DNA of 64,000 nt from assembly GCF_000165795.1 (NCBI RefSeq), contig NZ_CM001022.1, positions 2,389,812 to 2,453,811 on the forward strand. The letters are read 5' to 3'. The number at the start of each line of letters is the position of its first letter. Position 1 is the stretch's first letter. Source of the stretch: Aminomonas paucivorans DSM 12260. Lineage in GTDB: Bacteria > Synergistota > Synergistia > Synergistales > Synergistaceae. Positions 60,397 to 64,000 of this stretch are shown in pieces. A model generated the notes under the pieces. It ran no database searches and had not been told where the DNA came from. It saw only the letters and a list, made by a program, of their open reading frames with translations. A program made the position numbers and the translations under genes.

Positions 60397-61131
60397 TCAG
60401 CGCTTCTTTCCCCCCAGGTATGCGGCCTCGATCTCCGGGTTGTGGAGGAGTTCCTGGGAGGGTCCCTCCATGAGGAGGTGCCCCGTCTGGATGACGTAGG
60501 CCCGGTGGGAGAGCATGAGGGCCTGCTTGGCGTTCTGCTCCACGATGAGGATGGTGAGGCCCATCTCCTGGTTCACCCGTTTGAGTTCCTTGAAGATCTC
60601 CTTGATGATGATGGGCGCCAGCCCCAGGGAGGGTTCGTCCAGCAGCAGCACCCGGGGGCGAGCCATGAGGGCCCGGCCGATGGCCAGCATCTGCTGCTCC
60701 CCCCCCGAGAGGGTCCCGGCGTACTGGTCCTTCCGCTCCTCCAGGCGCGGGAAGAGGTCGTAGACCTTCCGCAGGTCTCCCTGGATGTCCGTCTCCGACT
60801 TCTGGGGGAACGCCCCCATGCGGAGGTTCTCGTACGTCGTCAGGGGGGCGAAGACCTTTCGCCCCTCCGGGGAGATGGATACCCCCGAGGTGACCACCTG
60901 GAAGCTCTTGGTGGGAAGGGAACGTCCCTCCAGGAACACCTCGCCCCCCGCCCGGGGGACGCTGCCCATCACCGCGTTCATCAGGGTGGACTTCCCCGCT
61001 CCGTTGGCCCCGATGACCGCCACGATCTCTCCGGCGTACACGTCCAGGTCCAGTCCCTGCAGGGCCTTGATGGCCCCGTAGTTCACCACCAGGTTCCGCA
61101 CCGAAAGGAGGGGGGTTCTTTCCTGCGACAT
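60397..61131 (-). CDS. livF: branched-chain-type amino acid ABC transporter ATP-binding protein LivF
   Basis: ATPase of 244 residues. Walker A is GANGAGKST, the signature LSGGEQQMLAIGRAL, Walker B VLLLDEPSLGLAP, H-loop VEQNAKQAL, and it ends with PEIEAAYLG as LivF does. Partner of LivG; cytoplasmic face of the importer fed by the binding proteins on the other strand. It lies 4 bases behind livG. Confidence 0.94.
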   Translation of the reverse strand: MSQERTPLLSVRNLVVNYGAIKALQGLDLDVYAGEIVAVIGANGAGKSTLMNAVMGSVPRAGGEVFLEGRSLPTKSFQVVTSGVSISPEGRKVFAPLTTYENLRMGAFPQKSETDIQGDLRKVYDLFPRLEERKDQYAGTLSGGEQQMLAIGRALMARPRVLLLDEPSLGLAPIIIKEIFKELKRVNQEMGLTILIVEQNAKQALMLSHRAYVIQTGHLLMEGPSQELLHNPEIEAAYLGGKKR

Positions 61132-61135
61132 GGGT

Positions 61136-61903
61136 CTAGTCCTCCTCTCCCAGGTAGGCCTTGAGGACCTCCGGGTGGCTCTGGATGTCCTCCGGGCCCC
61201 CCTCGGCGATCAGGGCGCCGAAGTTCATGCAGACGATGTGGGGGCAGATGGCCATCACCAGCTCCATGTGGTGTTCGATCACCAGGATGGTGAGCTTGAA
61301 GTCCCGGTGGATCCCCAGGATCAGGTCGTTGAGCTGTTCCACTTCCTCCGGGTTCATCCCCGCGGCGGGTTCGTCCAGAAGCAGCAGCTCCGGCTGGAGG
61401 GACAGGGCCCGGGCGATCTCCAGACGCCGCTGGAGGCCGTAGGGCAAGGTACCCGCCGCCTGTTCGGCCCGGTCCGCCAGGCCCACCCGCTCCAGCAGCT
61501 CCATGCTATGGGTCCGGTTGGCCTTCTCCCGGCTCCCCCAGCGCCCCAGGTGGGTGCAGGCCTCGAAGAAGCCGTAGGGGTGGTGCTGCTGGCAGGCGGT
61601 CATGACGTTGTCCAGCACCGAGGAGGTGGGGAAGAGGCGCAGGTTCTGGAAGGTGCGGGCGATGCCCTTGCGGATCACCTCGTAGGTCTTCAGGGGGGTG
61701 ATGTCCTCCCCCTTGAAGTGCACCTTTCCGTCGGAGACGTCGTAGACCCCCGTGATGAGGTTGAAGATGGTGGTCTTTCCCGCCCCGTTGGGGCCGATGA
61801 GCCCCGCCAGTTCCCCCTCCTGGAGGGAGAAGGTCATGTCCCGCACGGCCTGCACGCCCCCGAAGGCTTTCCCCACTCCGGTCAGTTCCAGCACCGCGTT
61901 CAT
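61136..61903 (-). CDS. livG: branched-chain-type amino acid ABC transporter ATP-binding protein LivG
   Basis: ATPase of 255 residues. Walker A is GPNGAGKTT, ARTFQNLRLFP is the Q-loop region typical of LivG, the signature is the relaxed LPYGLQRRLEIARAL, Walker B LLLLDEPAAGMNP and H-loop EHHMELV. ATG 61903 overlaps the livM stop (ATGA). Order and overlap match the classical livHMGF layout. Confidence 0.94.
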   Translation of the reverse strand: MNAVLELTGVGKAFGGVQAVRDMTFSLQEGELAGLIGPNGAGKTTIFNLITGVYDVSDGKVHFKGEDITPLKTYEVIRKGIARTFQNLRLFPTSSVLDNVMTACQQHHPYGFFEACTHLGRWGSREKANRTHSMELLERVGLADRAEQAAGTLPYGLQRRLEIARALSLQPELLLLDEPAAGMNPEEVEQLNDLILGIHRDFKLTILVIEHHMELVMAICPHIVCMNFGALIAEGGPEDIQSHPEVLKAYLGEED

Positions 61904-62799
61904 CGGGTCTCGCTCCCCTCGCTTCCGATCGTCCCGACCCGGCGCCCCTTGCGGCGGAAGAGCCTCTTCAGATAGGACCAGGAAAGCTCGTTCTGCCCCA
62001 AAAGCCCCTCGGGACGGGCTACCATGATGACCACCAGCACGAGGCCGTAGATCAGCATGCGGTACTGGGAGATGGGGCGGAACAGCTCCGTCACCAGGGT
62101 CAGGATGGCGGACCCCAGGAGACACCCGCTCATGGAGCCCAGGCCTCCGAACACCACCACCGCGGTCAGCTCCGTGGATTTTCCTCCATCGAACATGACG
62201 GGCTGGATGAAGGACATGAACCCCGCCATGAGGGCTCCCGCCACACCGCAGTAGAACCCCGAGATGGCCAGGGAGAGCACCCGGTAGCGGGCGGTGTGGA
62301 AGCCCAGGAGGGACGCGGCCAGGTAGTCGTCCCGGCAGGCCTTGAAGGCCCGGCCGAAGTTGCCGTTGATGAGCAGGAACATGGCGGCGGACAGGGCCAC
62401 CAGAAAGCCCACCGCCACGGGCAGGGTGGTGAAGCCGTCGATGCCCGGATAGCCCCGGGCGCCCAGGGTGATGTCCCCCCCGTTCTCCAGGAGCAGGCGG
62501 ATGGCCTCTCCCAGCCCCAGGGAGGCGATGGTGTAGTAGTCCCCCAGCAGGCGCAGGGTGGGCACCCCGATGACGAAGGACACCAGCATGGCTAAAAGGC
62601 CCCCCAGAAGGATCGCCGGGAGCCAGTGGACCCCGTATTCCACCGTGAGGATGGCCGCCACATAGGCCCCCACGGCCATATACCCCGCATGTCCGAGGCT
62701 GAAGATCCCCGTGAAGCCCGTGAGGAGGGAAATCCCCAGGGCGGCGATGCAGTTGATGCACAGCAGGATGACGATGCCCTGCCCGTATCCGTCCAACAT
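61900..62799 (-). CDS. livM: branched-chain-type amino acid ABC transporter permease LivM
   Basis: Inner-membrane permease of 299 residues with about nine helices. TGFTGIFSLGHAGYMAVGAY, the ABC loop AFKACRDDYLAASLLGFHTARY, and ELTAVVVFGGLGSMSGCLLG are the LivM marks. ATG 62799 has GGGGGTGGG upstream. The C-terminus carries a basic tail (KRLFRRKGRR). Confidence 0.93.
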   Translation of the reverse strand: MLDGYGQGIVILLCINCIAALGISLLTGFTGIFSLGHAGYMAVGAYVAAILTVEYGVHWLPAILLGGLLAMLVSFVIGVPTLRLLGDYYTIASLGLGEAIRLLLENGGDITLGARGYPGIDGFTTLPVAVGFLVALSAAMFLLINGNFGRAFKACRDDYLAASLLGFHTARYRVLSLAISGFYCGVAGALMAGFMSFIQPVMFDGGKSTELTAVVVFGGLGSMSGCLLGSAILTLVTELFRPISQYRMLIYGLVLVVIMVARPEGLLGQNELSWSYLKRLFRRKGRRVGTIGSEGSETR

Positions 62800-62810
62800 G
62801 ATCCCACCCC

Positions 62811-63695
62811 CTAGACCTTCTCGTCCACGGACTTGCCGAAGAAACCCGTGGGGCGCACCAGCAGGGTGATGATCAGCATGGCGAAGACCACCAGGTCCCG
62901 GAACTGGCTGGAGATGAACCCGGCGGTGAGCATCTCCGCCAGGCCCAGGATGAGGCTCCCCAGCACCGCCCCGGGGAGGGAGCCCAGGCCCCCGATCACC
63001 GCCGCCACGAAGGCCTTGGTGGTGATGGCCCCCAGCTGCGGGAAGAGGGTATAGCGCACGGAGAGGAAGATGCCCCCCACCGCCGCCAGAAGCCCTGCCA
63101 CGAAGAAGACGATGGAGATGAGGAGGTTCACGTTCACCCCCATGAGCCCGGCGGTGCGGAGGTTGTAGGACGCCGCCCGGATGGCCAGGCCCCACTTGGT
63201 CTTCACCAGGAAGAGCTGGAGCCCCACCAGGCAGACCACCGAGGTGACCAGGGAGAGGAGGTCGAAGGCGCTGGTGGTGGCCAGGCCGAAGAGGTTCACC
63301 GGGTTCGTGGGGATCACCGGAGGCAGGGCGCGGAAGCGGCCTCCCACGGTGACCACGAAGAGGTTCTCGATGACGATGCTGATGCCCATGGAGGCGATCA
63401 TCATGTACAGCGTCAGGGGGGTCCGCTCCCGGATGGGTTTGTACCCCAGGCGCTCCGTCAGCACCGCCGCGATGCCCGCCCCGATCAGGGCCACCCCTGC
63501 GGCGACCCAGATGTTTCCTCCTTGGAGGCGCAGGATGCCGTAGCACAGATACCCGCCGATGACCAGGAAGCCCCCGTGGGCGAAGTTGGAGAACAAAAGG
63601 ATGGAATAGACCAGGGAATACCCCACCGCGATGAGGGCATAGACCGAACCCAGGGACAACCCGTTGATGACCTGCTGGAAGAACATGCCGTTCAC
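62811..63695 (-). CDS. livH: branched-chain-type amino acid ABC transporter permease LivH
   Basis: Inner-membrane permease of 294 residues, partner of LivM. It has INGLSLGSVYALIAVGYSLV, SNFAHGGFLVIGGY, and the ABC loop region LAIRAASYNLRTAGLMGVNV. GTG 63695 is taken because GGAGGAGAGGGGGG lies upstream; an ATG three codons later is the alternative. The GTG overlaps the stop of the upstream PLP-enzyme gene (GTGA), so transporter and enzyme are in one transcript. Confidence 0.92.
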   Translation of the reverse strand: MNGMFFQQVINGLSLGSVYALIAVGYSLVYSILLFSNFAHGGFLVIGGYLCYGILRLQGGNIWVAAGVALIGAGIAAVLTERLGYKPIRERTPLTLYMMIASMGISIVIENLFVVTVGGRFRALPPVIPTNPVNLFGLATTSAFDLLSLVTSVVCLVGLQLFLVKTKWGLAIRAASYNLRTAGLMGVNVNLLISIVFFVAGLLAAVGGIFLSVRYTLFPQLGAITTKAFVAAVIGGLGSLPGAVLGSLILGLAEMLTAGFISSQFRDLVVFAMLIITLLVRPTGFFGKSVDEKV

Positions 63696-64000
63696 GAACG
63701 CACCCCCCTCTCCTCCGGCGACCCGCCCCCGCGGGGGGGCATCCGCCGTGCCGCCTCTTCCCGAAGCGCCTCGGGGACCCCGGCCCCCCGGGGGATCCGA
63801 AGGATCGACCGGTCCAGGTTCTCCAGGTCCTCCCACTCCCCCAGGACCTTCAGCCCCGTCCCCGTGGCCACCGCCACCGCCACATCCCCCTCCCGGACCA
63901 GTCCCTCCCTGCGGCAGCGCAGCAGCGCCGCCAGGGAGACCGCGCCGGTGGGTTCCACCAGCATGCCCTGTCGGGCCAGGAGGAGGGTGGCCGCAGCCAG
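63692..64000 (-). CDS. PLP-dependent enzyme, threonine synthase/dehydratase type, C-terminal part
   Basis: Partial gene whose 5' end lies beyond the window; the visible part is 102 residues, with no need for the internal ATG at 63964. The segment LLARQGMLVEPTGAVSLAALL and then VAVAVATGTGLK are the C-terminal marks of fold-type II PLP enzymes such as threonine synthase and threonine or diaminopropionate ammonia-lyase. It is the first visible gene of the leftward liv operon, overlapping livH by 4 bases, which suggests it acts on the imported compound or its product. Confidence 0.72.
   Translation of the reverse strand: MAAATLLLARQGMLVEPTGAVSLAALLRCRREGLVREGDVAVAVATGTGLKVLGEWEDLENLDRSILRIPRGAGVPEALREEAARRMPPRGGGSPEERGVRS

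Noticed and set aside
1-64000. tRNA, rRNA or CRISPR arrays
   Set aside because: I looked for T-arm GGTTCGANTCC patterns, rRNA-like conserved stretches and regularly spaced direct repeats and found none convincing.

Overview
The window is a stretch of very GC-rich bacterial chromosome, densely packed with short intergenic gaps, overlapping ATGA/GTGA gene junctions and strong Shine-Dalgarno sites. The gene content points to an anaerobic, amino-acid-fermenting diderm. It includes branched-chain-type amino acid ABC transporters, D-amino-acid and proline enzymes, diaminopimelate dehydrogenase with DapF, many PLP enzymes, and several c-di-GMP and chemotaxis proteins. I infer Synergistota (Aminomonas/Thermanaerovibrio-like), from gene style and not from any marker gene. 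No rRNA, tRNA or CRISPR array was found.

Layout. 1-9.1 kb: the 3' part of an MFS transporter, a cupin, an AraC regulator, a chemoreceptor translationally coupled to an exported M3 oligopeptidase, and a nitrate/sulfonate-type ABC transporter whose permease gene is frameshifted in a C8 tract. 9.2-17.1 kb: three c-di-GMP proteins; the GAF-GGDEF gene overlaps manC (GDP-mannose synthesis). 17.1-24.0 kb: a textbook phosphate regulon, pstSCAB-phoU-phoB-phoR, behind three tandem 11-base Pho-box repeats. 24.1-25.0 kb: a lytic transglycosylase.

25.1-35.2 kb: a group of metabolic operons around an FCD-domain regulator. They comprise a TPP enzyme, a DUF2294/Nif3-like/GATE-membrane/FAD-oxidoreductase operon, and ddh-dapF followed by a dicarboxylate/amino-acid symporter. 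Three separate promoters carry the same GCTCATCA half-site just downstream of the -10 box, which suggests one regulon. 35.3-39.6 kb: a D-cysteine desulfhydrase-like enzyme, a YheO-type regulator, proline racemase and an ornithine cyclodeaminase-like enzyme.

39.7-50.8 kb: a type I restriction-modification operon, transcribed leftward in the order hsdM, DUF1016 (YhcG-like nuclease), rhuM, hsdS, hsdR. The two accessory genes between hsdM and hsdS are broken. An IS21-family element splits the DUF1016 gene (6-bp target duplication) and an IS3-family element splits rhuM (3-bp duplication). The DUF1016 gene also appears to have lost its catalytic domain. 51.3-53.0 kb: KDPG aldolase and KDG kinase behind a near-palindromic operator.

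53.0-64.0 kb: a convergent transport and catabolism locus. Two LivJ-type binding proteins, a metallo-beta-lactamase-fold hydrolase and two tandem arginine deiminase/amidinotransferase-fold enzymes lie on the + strand, behind a strong promoter and a roughly 320-base structured leader. A PLP enzyme (partial), LivHMGF and a chlorohydrolase-type amidohydrolase lie on the - strand. Together these look like an uptake and degradation system for a guanidino- or ureido-containing compound. This locus and the FCD-centred regulon are the best candidates for undescribed biology here.
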